64,000 bases of DNA from assembly GCA_036874045.1 (NCBI GenBank), contig CM072341.1, positions 20,720,501 through 20,784,500 on the forward strand. The letters run 5' to 3'. The DNA is from Cymodocea nodosa (lineage: Eukaryota; Streptophyta; Magnoliopsida; Alismatales; Cymodoceaceae). The stretch's first letter is position 1; every line of letters starts with the position of its first letter. The notes under the pieces are model-generated. The model ran no database searches. It worked only from the letters and a program-made list of their open reading frames with translations, and was not told the DNA's origin. The position numbers and the translations under genes were made by a program. This document shows positions 1 to 12,700 of this stretch, piece by piece.

Positions 1-737
1 CTCATTGTTTATTAGATTTCCAGCCTGGAAGTCCACTATTTTTTTCAGGTCATAGTTTTTTTTTGCTAGTTGCCTGCAGCTTGTGTAAGCCATCTGTATT
101 TTAATGAATTTTCTCTTTTTTCTGCACAAAAAACTGATAGAAGATGCCTACACCACACAAATATGACATGATTTGTATGCCACTTCATGGCTGCTTGCAG
201 CATGAGTAAAACAAGCTCGGAAATTTTCTAGATATAGAAATACTTAAAAAGAGATCAGCAAAAACAAACTGAGCATGACTGGTACATGTGATTAACCCCT
301 AATTATCCAAAACAGAATGTTCATCTTCAAAGCGTATTTTAAGTTTTACCAGTTCACCTCCTTCCTATGTTGCATGAATTTAAAATATAGCTATATCTGG
401 CACTACGAATTTGTATTGTCCTCCATGGGCAATGCTGGATGAAAAAAGAAAAGGTTTTCCCATCACTAAACCAAATAACTAATACTGAGAGAACTATAAT
501 CTATATTTTATTTAACATATTATCCTACCGTATCAAGATAAAATACTGGCATGTTGTGGTAAGCTTGAAACTGACATGCATCCAGAAAAAAATGTTGAAC
601 ATTGAACAGGAATACGAGAGTGGGGAACTATAAAATGCGGACTCTTTTTGCACATAAATATATCATGTTTCTCAAACCATATTGAGCCATCACACATAGG
701 TACGCCCATATTTTGATAAAAAACAAATACAACAAAC
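1..737 (-). other. CSN1 intron 2 (partial), no exon seen
   Basis: This AT-rich stretch follows the CSN1 exon 2 donor (GTTTG, read leftward from 737). The next expected CSN1 segment, following the AARK residues, was looked for on the minus strand and not found, so this reads as intron running off the window. No repeat or RNA gene was recognised. Confidence 0.6.
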
Positions 738-1686
738 CTTGCGAGCAGCATGTTTATACTTCTTTGCTTCCAAGAAAGCCAATCCTGCAGCAGACCTCAG
801 CTTTGCAACCGTAACAGGATCCAGAGTCTCTGGAGTTTGTTCTGCTTTGCTTACATAGTTAGAGACATGCACAAACTGGCCTAACTCTATGCTAACCAAA
901 ATAACATTCAAGCACATTTGAGTAATATGCTTTGAAGTGGTGCAATAATCCCGGGTCCGGACATAGTTCTTGAAAGCATCCCCAAGAAGGCCATGAGCAT
1001 AGTAGAAATCTCCGAAATCATTGTAGCCCATCCTAATGCTTTCCTTGATCAAATTTGTCTGTTAAAGCACCAATATCAAAAAAAAGGGAAACTCGTGAAC
1101 TAAAACAGAGAAGTTCTAGAGGGGACAACAAGCAAGAGAAATGAGGGTAAGAAAAACATCTGTTCGACGCGTAAGTTAGAGCTATATATTCGATTCATTT
1201 TCAAAGGAAAATTAGCATAGTAACATACTGAAACCTACACAACATCTTCCACGATACTGGCAAAGAGAGGGAAAAAAAGAAGAGAGACAATACCCTGTAG
1301 CCATTAAGCTCATTCTCTAGCTTTTCCTTCCTCTGCTCCCGTCTCCGATCAATGTTATCAGCCCACGCCTGGTCCATCTCGTACGGCGGCCCTAGGCTGT
1401 CGTCGATCTTCTGCACGACCTCCCGGAAGAGCTGGGTGTCCTCGCCCTTCTTGATCTCGTCGTAGGCCATGCGGAGGGCCTCGAGCCGCATTGACTGGTT
1501 CCCGCATCTGTCAGCGATGAACAGGAGCCTCGTGATCTTCGTCCGGCCGCTGTAGAGCCCGGCGTAGGCCTCGACGTCCATCTGTTCGTTGCTTATGATG
1601 GCCTTCCCCGCGCCTTTCGGTTCGTCGATGCCGTTGATAAGGGTGGACTCCTCCATCGTTGCGAGACAGTCGTCCTGGGTGTCCAT
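738..1686 (-). CDS. CSN1: COP9 signalosome complex subunit 1 (CSN1/FUS6), N-terminal part
   Basis: CSN1 is a PCI-domain subunit of the COP9 signalosome, the nuclear complex that removes NEDD8/RUB from cullin-RING ubiquitin ligases; plant mutants are fusca/photomorphogenic. Exon 1 is 1294-1686 (131 codons) and exon 2 is 738-1058 (107 codons), both in phase 0. The donor after 1294 reads GTATTG, the acceptor before 1058 is CAG, and the exon 2 donor is GTTTGT. Recognisable CSN1 blocks are YSGRTKITRLLFIA, LEALRMAYDEIKKG, QLFREVVQKID, EKLENELNGYR, then IRMGYNDFGDFYYAHGLLGD, TRDYCTT and YVSKAEQ. This is the helical-repeat N-terminal half. The PCI domain and the rest of a protein of about 440 residues lie beyond the left edge, and I see no further exon in 1-737. 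The ATG at 1684-1686 opens the acidic leader expected of plant CSN1. No frameshift or stop interrupts it. Confidence 0.93.
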
Positions 1687-3726
1687 CGTGAGGGTCCGGG
1701 TGGCGGAGGGAGTGGGGTCAGAGGCTGATTCCTAGGGTTTGTCTGTGGCGTTGTGGGTGGAGAACGGTGGGCAAGGTGACCCTTCCTCGACTCGGAAAAC
1801 GTCGCTCGATCGGGTTAGGAGGCGGCTTTTCAGATTGGGCTGATAATGTGGTAATTCTTTTGATAAATAAAGGTTGAGATAAATAAATCAAAAACTTGTG
1901 AAGCAGAAAACACCGCAGAGGGGGAGAAGGTACACCTGACGGAAACAAATAGAAAGCATGATATTTGCTATCGTTATCGTCTTCTTCTTTTTCTAAATCC
2001 AATAGGTAGAATGAACATGTTTGTATGATGTTGTAAATAAGGGAATTCTATATTTTATTGATTAAAGTGACAGACACAAAGTAAAGAAATTAAAATTTCA
2101 AATATGGCTACTAACGAGGAGGGGGGGGGATCGTATGTTTGTTATCATTGAGAGGATAATATGAGCAAGTTTGAAATACCATACCTACCTACGTGTTTTA
2201 TTCTAGTCTATCGATCCTCCTTCCTGTTATTAGAAAAATAGGGATAAAACATATTCCTGGGAATAAAATTTCATTTTTTATTGTATTGGAATAATTCTAC
2301 TGTTCTATAAAAATAAGAAAAAAAGAAAACCATTTTTTAAATATATTGCATAGCATCAACTGATATACGTTAACAACTAAATAGATAAACACTCAATTCT
2401 CTTATTTATTACGTTTGTATTTTTTTAATTATAAGTACTGCCTAAGGGTGTATTTGTTTAACCTTATCTTCATTTCCTCTCTTTCGTTTTCTGTCTTCTC
2501 GTTACAAGAAAAACTTCTTCTCACTCGTTGAACTGCATTTACCATTATCGTTACGTAGATATATGGTTTTTTCCTTAATACACGGATGTTGATCTGTTTT
2601 ACAATAAAAGAAATACACTACAATAACCAAAGCTCTCATGACTTTTGTCTGGTTTCCATTTTTTCTGTCATCACAATATATCAAATCAAAATTATGTCAT
2701 ACATACAAATGAATTTTCAACGTAAATTTTTTTTTTAATATCTATTGTATTATTTCATGTAATTTATAATATTCCAATATCAATAAAAATAATTTTAAAC
2801 GTACCAAATATTCATCACAATACTTATTTCTTAAAAAAAAAATTAAAAACTACATCCAATATTATTTTAATAAACAAACATTATTCTTAAATTTCTACAT
2901 GTATTTATTAAAATTGTTAAAAATCAATTACAATTACAATACCATAAGGTAACTTAAATTAATTAAATGTACATTTACACCTACCACTGAGTATTCATTA
3001 TTGTAAAAATTTTGAAATTAATTATGTTTAGATGAGTGACCACCTGAAAAATTCTCATGCAATATCTATAAGTAATAGTATTGGTTTTACTTAAATATTT
3101 GTAAACTATAGATGTATGCACTACTTATCTAACTCATATGCTAACATTTTAAGTCTTATTTTAGTTAATAATTTCAATCGAGTTAGTAGATAGGACTACT
3201 TAAGATAACTCTAACTAGTTGAAAATCTATGTAAGACAAAGTACATGATACTTAGAAAAATTTATCATGTTAAGATTTAGAAATACTTCTTGCAAACTTT
3301 TACTTCGTTAGATACTTTTAATATATATCAATTCATTTGAGTGTTCATTAAAACTTACATATTATTACTTTTATGGATAGTTATGATGTATATCATATTC
3401 TTTAAGTGTTCATAAAAGTTTATCTTTTATCACATTTAAAGACATTAATGATGTTTATTAGACTATTTAGTAACCAAGGATAAAAAAAACTTAAATTAAT
3501 TAATTATTGTATTGTAGGCAAAAACATACGAGGTTCACTAAGCTTCACGTGAGTCGCACACTCTTGCCCCACTAAAATTCTCAGACTTGCGTTTGCGTTT
3601 GCGTTTGCGTTTGCGGGCGGTTGTATTTCGCCTCTCGCAACCGCGTCCACTCGCGCGGGCACCGAAAACCGCCTACTTGTTACGCTCAGTCCCGCTGCAC
3701 TCCCCACACTCTGCTCTCCCCGGAAA
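1687..3726. other. Intergenic region between CSN1 (-) and HAP2 (+)
   Basis: This gap between divergent genes holds the CSN1 5' UTR and promoter side (about 1687-2000, fairly GC-rich), then strongly AT-rich DNA (about 2030-3520) with no credible coding potential. Next to HAP2 the sequence turns GC-rich again. A short hexamer microsatellite sits at about 3588-3615. Nothing else was recognised. Confidence 0.6.
3588..3615. repeat. Hexanucleotide microsatellite (TTTGCG)n in HAP2 5' leader
   Basis: Four to five consecutive copies of the hexamer TTTGCG lie about 110-140 bp upstream of the HAP2 start codon, in the probable 5' UTR or core promoter. Its copy number would be expected to vary between accessions. 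Confidence 0.8.
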
Positions 3727-6700
3727 ATGGAGTCGCTGCATTTCGTCATCCATACGCTCTTCCTCCTCCTCCTCCTCCTCTTCCTCCCTTCCCCCTTCCT
3801 CCAACACCTCGCCGCATCTGGCACGGAGATCCTCTCCAAGTCTAAGCTCGAGAGCTGCGTCAAGGCCTCTGGATCCAACAAACTAGACTGCACCAAGAAG
3901 ATCGTCATCAACATGGCCGTTCCCAGCGGATCGGTGAGCGAGTGTTTCTTCCCATCCTCTCCAACTCTTTTTCTTCCTTTCCGCCCGTTTTCTCCTTAGG
4001 CGGACCGTTAACGGCCGACGTTGTCGTTGGAGATGCAGAGTGGTGGAGAGGCTTCGGTCGTGGCAGAGTTGGTGGAAGTGGAGGAGAATTCCACGCAGCA
4101 GATGCTGACCATTCGGGACCCACCGGTCGTCACGATCAACAAATCCTCGGCGTATGCCTTGTACGAGATAATGTATATAAGGGTAAGGTTGTTGTGTTCT
4201 TCGTCAATAGGTTGACACGAGTGGAATTATGTTCCCACACATGCGTGTTTCTTCCTGTATTCTCTTTGCGTTAGGACGTTGCATATAAGCCACAGGAGTT
4301 CTTTGTGAAGACACGCAAATGTGAGCCTGATGCTGGTGCGAAGGTTGTTAAAGTCTGTGAGAGGCAAGTTCCCTCTTCTCTGTGAAATAACGTTGTTATG
4401 TTTATTTTCTGGAGTTTTTACCAATGATTTTTACAAAACCAAATACCATTCACTTTCGGCTGCATCTGTTTTTCTTTCTTGAACTGCTATACTTAGTTGG
4501 TTTTATGTACTTCACAGGCTGCGTGACGAAAATGGCCATGTTATTGAGCATACAGAGGTATGTGTACTATTATTCTTTCGTAATTTCATTATCCATCTTA
4601 GGAAAGAAAATTTGGGACGGTTTGAAAAAATTTTAGGATAGGTACGTATTCTGTAATTGGAATCTGCATGCACTTATTTGTTTTGTTGGATGAAAAAGAT
4701 ATATTCATTGGTGTTTTACGTGAAATTTATTTTGGAGAAACATGGCATCGAGACAGTGAGTATTCTTGTGATGTTAGCTTCTGTTTCGAAATATTGTTTT
4801 ATGTTTATTGAAAACTATGCAAATTTAATTTCTGGAATCTCTAAAATATTCCAAAAATATATGGTAGAACACTTCTCACATTTTTTATTGGAAGTTCATC
4901 AGAATCACAATGTTTTGAACTCCATAGGGAATCCATATCAGCTAGCAAAATGTTGCTGCTGCTCTGTTTCTATTTGGTCTTTGAACTTCGAAGTACTTGT
5001 AATAAATTTTCCAGTTGCCTTGCTTAAACATTTTCCTTAAACATTTTCTATCACATGTCCGAAATTCAGGCATTATGAACATGCTTCCTATCGATGTCAA
5101 AGCTAATTTATGATCTGCAGCTGTAAGTTAGAAAGCTTTCTTGACAAGTTGGCAATCACATCTTACTCTACGTTGCAGCCTGTTTGCTGTCCTTGTGGAC
5201 CACATCGCCGAGTTCCTTCCTCTTGTGGGAACATTTGTAAGACATTAATTCATCATTTTTTGTAAATTTCAATGAATACATTTACATCTAATGCCTTACC
5301 AACATGCTGATCTCATAATTTTGTTGAATAGTTGATAAATTGTTGAAAGGTAAAGCCAACATTGCACATTGTCTCCGATTTCCAGGTGAATGGTATGATT
5401 ACGAAAATCAATTGTTGTTTTTCTCATTTTTGTCAATTATATAATAATATTCAGCAATAATTTATATTTATATATTTATCTTTTTTGTAACATATTTTTA
5501 CAAGCATGGTCTTAATACTAAATGGAGATTGGGTTTTAGTGCAAATTTTTAATATTATTGATGAACTAGCAACTATTTATTTTCCTTTTTGTGTGAAGGT
5601 TCCATGTTTTTGGTGTTGGAAAGAGATCACTTGGCTTCAGTATACGGGTTGAAGTTAAAAGAGGATCAAAGATATCAGTATGTGGACTATAAATATGTTT
5701 CACATTTTCATAAATTGGCTTGATTTCTTATTTTTAGGCGGCTGACATCTTATTTTTACTATTTTATATATTCTTTTTGTAACAATATTATAAATTTATG
5801 TTCAAATATGTCTCAAGAAGATAGATAAAATAATAATGATATAAGTTGGATTGCTTAAATGATCTATGTAATTTGTAATGATTAATTATTCAATTTCACT
5901 ATGGGCAGTTAACTGAACCAACTTTTGCCAGGTTAGTTAACAGTTAACCATTTATTTATCTAGTTAATTAATGGAAGAGATCTTCCTCTTTCAACAAAGT
6001 TGGGACAAGTAATACATATTTTGTCCTTACCTGCTTGATTGTGTAGCCCTAGTTATCATTGGGTGAGCCATGACACAATAGAAAGGTTGCTTTGTTGTGA
6101 CTTTGATGTCATGTGTATTGTAGAAAACAATCTCTCCATTTATAGATGTAAGACCTTACACAATTAGGCTCTACCTAGTTCTCATGTTGATGGGAGGAGC
6201 CCTGTGTACTATTTTGTCCATTTTATTGGCATTGTTTGGATTGGCTTTCACACAAATGCTAATATTCTAAAACTCTCCACAAAATATGAAATATTCTTGG
6301 GGAACTATGATTTTGTTTCTTTGCTTCCTTATGGAGTGGATCTCATGGACCATACTTTTAAATCAACAATCAAGATTTAATAGTTTTGTTATCATCTGAA
6401 CTTCATTGTACTCTCTAGTTTAATGTAGACTTCACCATCATATTATTGATTTTTGTCTGCATGATGCCAATTCAGTCCTTAACCGCTTATCTTAACTTTT
6501 TTCAAAGAGCAACAATATTGGATTTCATCATATTTACTCAGAAAACTTGTAATGCTTAGGGTTTTTTTATATTTCTTTAGACTGTTTTTTGAGAAGTAAA
6601 TTTCTCTAATTTGTTACAGATAGTCCTTGTGTGTCCACTGCTTTTAGTGGAACTTTTTGTTCATAAGGAGGTTTCATTCATATTTACATACCTGCTGCCT

Positions 6701-9700
6701 ATAAATCATGACACAATGAAAGTTTGTAACTATCATGTGCAAAAAAGTGTCCCAGCCTATCTTCCGTTAATTATCATAAGCTACAATGCTAGTAATGGTT
6801 TGTTCTTGTGTTTATCCTGTATATAACTTTACTTGGTATAGAAAAGTAAACAAAACTTTTGTGGTTATCACTCTTCTAGGAGGTAGTTGTCGGACCTGAA
6901 AACAGGACTGTGCTATCAAGTGACAATTTCCTGAGAGTTAACCTTATTGGAGATTTTGTTGGTTATACAAGCATTCCATCATTTGAGGACTTCTACCTTG
7001 TAATTCCACGCCAGGTATGCAGTATAATTAGAGAATGAAATTTCTGAGTATTCTTTTGTTGTTTCTCTCAAAAAATTTAACTTAAAGAGAAAATAATTAA
7101 TGCATTTATGCACCAAATATTGCTGTTTTAGTAAAATAGACTTGAAAACAAATAGAAACTTATGACACATGGAGTTATTTTATTATTCTTTCTCAATAAG
7201 GTTGAAAATGTTGATGGACTAAACAATTAATATCGTACAGAATAAATAGTTTGAGACATTAGGATATTTATTTTTTATTTGCTATCAATTCATTATAGTT
7301 AATGACAGAAAATATGAAGCTTATACAATCTAGATCCTCTCCATGTATCCCTGTTTCATTTGATTTGGATGCCTAAACCAAAAAATCAAAGTTTATCTTT
7401 GTAAACTAGTTTTGTTTATTCTGGGTGTAGATTTGCTTGGGTTGCTTAAGTACTTCTGTAGACCTTTTAGGATTCTAAAACATGGAATTTCAAAAGTAAT
7501 GTCCCTTTCTTATGCAAATCATATGTTATCATACAACAAGTTCCTTTACATTTTTTCCAAAAACTATTTGTCAAATATAGTCATAAAATTATAAATAATT
7601 CAATTGAGGCAGAATTACATAGAATTTTGTTATGTAAATTAGGCCCACAAACCAAAAATCCCTTCAGTAAATGGAAAAATATTTGGATTATATATATGAA
7701 CTACATTCAATGCTAAATGTAGAATCGTTGACTGACTAATATATAAATAAAATGCAACTTGCAATTTCCAGCCTTCCCTACTATAAATATCATAATACAC
7801 ATGTGAAGTAAAATTTGGAAGATATCTTATTAATAATCTTAACATACACTCTTATTAGATAGTTATGGCATGAAGATTGGCAACATTATTGCTAGATGCC
7901 ATAACAAACTGTGTGGATGATTTAGTTGATTGGTGTTGAAAATCCATGCAATATGTTATTTTCATCTCCTCTATGTTTCTTAATGGTCCTTTTTAATGTA
8001 GGGTTCTTCAGGTTTAGCACAAGATTTGGGAAATAACTTTTCGAGGTGGATGTTGCTGGAAAGAGTGCGATTTACTTTGGATGGTCTTGATTGCAACAAG
8101 ATTGGTGTTAGCTACGAAGCATACAATGGACAGCCAAATTTTTGCTCAGCGCCATTTTGGAGTTGCCTGCATAATCAGCTATGGAATTTTTGGGAAGTTA
8201 GTAATTTGAATAACCTGTATATTTTTATTGCCTTTCCCCAATATAATAGGCTGGTTAGGTAGTCAAATTGTGGCTCTTTCCTGAAATGTATTCCCTGGAA
8301 ATTCGATCATGTTATTTATGAATTGGAAAAAGTCAGTATGAATATGCAATTTCCTTGTTGGAGATTTATGAAATATGATTTACAGTGATATCGTTCATCT
8401 ATACCCCATAAACAAAGTTAACAACACTGTAGTTATGGTAAATTTGAACATGAAAATTCAAAATAGGGTATCATTTTAATTTCATTTCCCTTAGAAACTG
8501 AGTATCCAAACTTAAGGGCAAAAGTTGACTTTATTTTTTGATGCAATCAACTTTTCATAAGGGTGTTGATAATTTGTTATGTTTCTTTTATTTGTCATGT
8601 CAAGCTATCAACAGCCTAAGGTTTAAACTCCCTTATTTTACTTGCAACTTCCAGATATCACATTACGTGACTTCAAGCCTTAATTCTGTATGAGAGAGAG
8701 AGAGATGTACTAACCATCCTAATTTGTTTTTGCACATTAAAATTAAGTTCCTTATTTTTATTAATAGCTTAAATTATTGGAATACTGCTTGATTGAACCA
8801 TTTTCTTCAGATTGGAGGAAATTCTCAATCAATTTAAATTAGTTATTTGCCAATAAATTAAGACAAACAGTGCCATATAAATTAGAAAATTGGATAGACA
8901 CTTCTTTCTTGCTGAGGAGTTTAACAATGCTATTGTCATTTTTTAACAGGCTGATCAGAACCGGATTAGTAGAAATCAATCACCTCAATATGTTTTAGAA
9001 GGAAGGTTCGAAAGAATTAATCAACATCCAGTTATGTTCTCTCAAATGCATTTTCTCCATATTGTCTGCATAGTTGAATTTCTTTAGTCTCACCATTTAT
9101 TTATTATAAATTATGCCACAGTCCACATTTTTAAGAAGTTACCTTGAAGATGATTTTGTTATTATTCTACATTCATGCTAGACGTCTGAGACATCCTGAA
9201 TGTACAGAACTTACAATTTTAGTGACAAGTCAGATGTTAAAGAAAATAGAACGCATATTGATTAAAATTATAATCTCACTATGCCTTCCACATTGTCAAA
9301 TGGAAAGGGAAATTTTTTCTAGATAATAATTTAACCAAGGGGAAACCTTTTGTGTTATACATTATCCCAATCTGCACAATGGGTATCTTTGACATTCTAG
9401 ACTATCATCCAAAGAATCAATAAAGTAATGTCTAACTTTCTGTGGGGAGGAAGAGAAGGCTCAAAAAAAAACTCATTGGGTCAATTGGAGTAAAATCACA
9501 AAGCCCTGGGATGAAGGGGGACTTGGTATAAGACATTTAAAGGATACCATGAAAGCTATCAGAATAAAGTTTGCTTGGATATTAATGTCTAGCAACTCAC
9601 TATGGGCGAAGTACATGCAAGCAAAATATGGCAGTCTTGAGGAGCAGGAATCAGAATTGCTAGCGAGGGTCAAAAGTCTAAAACAGGCATGGTCCATTGT

Positions 9701-12700
9701 GAAGAAACACCTTAGATGGATCAATGGAGAAGGCAACATTAATGTGTGGCAAGATTGGTGGGTGAGGAGTGGTGTTCTGGCTCATCATGTGATTCCTCCA
9801 ACTCATCTCTGCTGACTAACGGTGAGAGAAGTTAAGAGGAACCCCTCTATCCTGGATGAAGTGCCAATCAGTAGTCAGCTCAGAGAGGAAATCTCTGATA
9901 GTCTCAGGCAGGTGCAACCCATGGCAGACAGCTTCTCTTGGGCACCTTCTGGGGATGGCCTGGTAACAGTTAAATTGGCTTGGGAGATGTCAAGGATGCA
10001 ATGCTGACAGAATACCTTGGGGTGCTAATATCTGGATTAAAGTTTTTCCCTCAAAAATTAGTTTTTTCCTATGGAGATGGATGCACAATGGTCTGCCCTT
10101 TGAAGTTAACCTTCAATGTAAAGGTATTGCCTTTGCTTCTGTTTGCGTATGTTGTCAAACTTTAAAGAATCTGGATGAGGCTGATCATCATTTCTTTAAA
10201 GGAGATTGGGCCATCCTAGTGAGAATTTGGATAAATTGGATATTTCAGTGAAATCATCAAGACGGTGAGGCCTTCAAATCTTGGGTTAGAAAATGCTTCA
10301 ACACCTCTTCTAGAAAACTCAAGCCTCACTTAAAATCTGTCTAGGATATTTAATATGGGAAGTATGGAAAGAAAGATGCAAGGTTATCATAGGTAACGAG
10401 AAAGGTTCCTTTGATAACATTTTGAGAAGAGCTTTGATTGGAATCCAAACCACTATTTCTAGCTATCCTATGTCCAAAGCTAATACTACTTCCAAGTTAG
10501 CAATCCTAGCCAAGCTTCACATAAAACAATATACGATTAATTAGCTTTCTCTCAGATGAAAATCATGGACCCCTCCCAAGGATGGCCAATTCAAACTTAA
10601 ATGTTGATGGAGATTATTTTGTTGCTAAAGCTGGGGGTGGAGGTGTGATACGTGACTCCAAAGGCCAGCTGGTAGCTGGTTTTTCATACTATTATAAAGA
10701 CATGTGGGTGATGTCTGCTGAACTCAAAGCCATTCTCAATGGAATGCTGCTATGCTCTTCTGTGGGGATAAATTTGCAGCAGGTGCTGATTGAGACAGAT
10801 TCTATGTCGGTGGTAAACATGTTAAAGTCTGGAGAATGCACATGTTGGGAAGCCTGTTCCTTCTGGAATTGTCTATTTGATTTGGTCCACGAGTACTGCA
10901 GTATACACCACATATACAGGGTATGCAATGAAGTTGCTGATGAACTTGCCAAGGTGGTGACAGCCATGGAATCAAATAAGACATATCAACGAAGTGCAGA
11001 ATTTCCTAGATCCATTTTGCATACTTGGAGAGTTGATGAGTTGGGTCTGTCCTCTTTACATCATGTGTAACTTTTGTCTAGTTTTGTTTTATGTTTGCAC
11101 CTCCTTCATAGCCTTGGGCCTCCAACCCTATAAATTGATTGGGGTTTTGATATTTAAAAACAAAAAAAAGGGGGAAACCTTTTCCTATAAAGAAGATATA
11201 GAAGATTAAGTCAACATTTTGTAAGTTGGCTGGATTTGTCAGGAACAAAAAATTTGAGGTAGTCTATATTCATGATAGAATGCACTTCAAAGCCAGGGGA
11301 CTGACTGGGTTACTAGGATAATAAACTTTTGTCCTTGATATTATATTACAATATTTCATTGTAAGTGCAACAGGGAATCTTTTTTTCTTTTGAGTATTGA
11401 TTCATGATTCATGTAGAATGCAGGAACACATGCATTTTCTATTGGGGTCACTGAAGTTCTGAATACAAACATGTTGATAGAGTTGAGTGCTAATGATGTG
11501 CAGTATGTGTATCAAAGGTAACTCGACAGTGTGATTCCTATTTTAGAATGTGGAGATCATGCATCTTTTTTATACTGAACAGCATGTTATATTAATGGAA
11601 GGTTGCAAAAATATGGCCTTTATATTCTTAGCATGTTCTTCTAGTTCCAACCTCCAAAGTGAAAAAGATTCAAATTCTCCATCATTTTTGCATTCAAATT
11701 TCAAAGCTTTCCTCAATATGAAGCAATTATGCTTTCTTTAAATGAGATAAGAATGATTTATATTTTTTTTGAAATTTTTTCCATGAAGATGCTTCTTATC
11801 CTTTACTGGTTGCACCATGCCATCATGTGATACCATACAATAACCAAGATTGGTATTGTAGGAGTGCTGGAAAGATCTTAAGCGTCAATATTCCAACATT
11901 TGAAGCACTAACACAAATTGGCACAGCTATAATCACATGTAAGAACATTGGCAAACTGGAGGCATCTTATAGCTTAACGGTAAGCAAATCATGAATTCAT
12001 TTTCATTTTGATTTTATAGTCATTATTTTACACATATACATCTTATTTTTACTGGTAAAATCACTGTGGTTTCTTTCACTATTGCTTTTGGAATCAAGTT
12101 ATATAACTATTAGTACAATGGACTTGCAAATTGCACGATATATGATTTGAAATATAAAAGTGAAATATATGAAGTTATAGATTTGAGAACGAGATGAAGA
12201 ATCATTTACCTTGGAAGGATTGATCAAGTTTAATATAAAAATTTCAGCTAGGATTGATATTAAATATAATATTTCTTATATCAATAATTTTGTTTAGTAA
12301 AATGTTATTTGCTTTAGCTTATGTCCAAGAGACTCACAATCTGAGTCCTTAGGTCATCAATTTTTTTGAAAACAGTGCAGCAAATGCATGGAATTTTTGG
12401 CAGGATGTCCTGTGTTTTTGTGCAACTTCTTCTACACATGCAATGAAGGAATCTATGGGAGTTCATAATGTATGTTGGGTTCACTGAAATAACTTAAGCA
12501 GTTATATACATATCTATATTATCAAGAGAAGTGTTTAAGTATGGAGCTCCATCCAAAGATTTATTTCTGAATTCTATCTGAATATCTGGATTCGTATTAC
12601 ATCCCTATCTGTGGTAGGCTGATAGCTTTGGTTTAAGTTTGTTGGAATTAAACTGCATAATACAGATCACTAGCTGAAATTGTAAAGGTTGTGATCTTTT

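Noticed and set aside
3504-3914. 136-codon minus-strand frame with Asn-Ala repeats at the HAP2 start
   Set aside because: The Asn-Ala run is the antisense reading of the TTTGCG microsatellite, and the rest is opposite exon 1.
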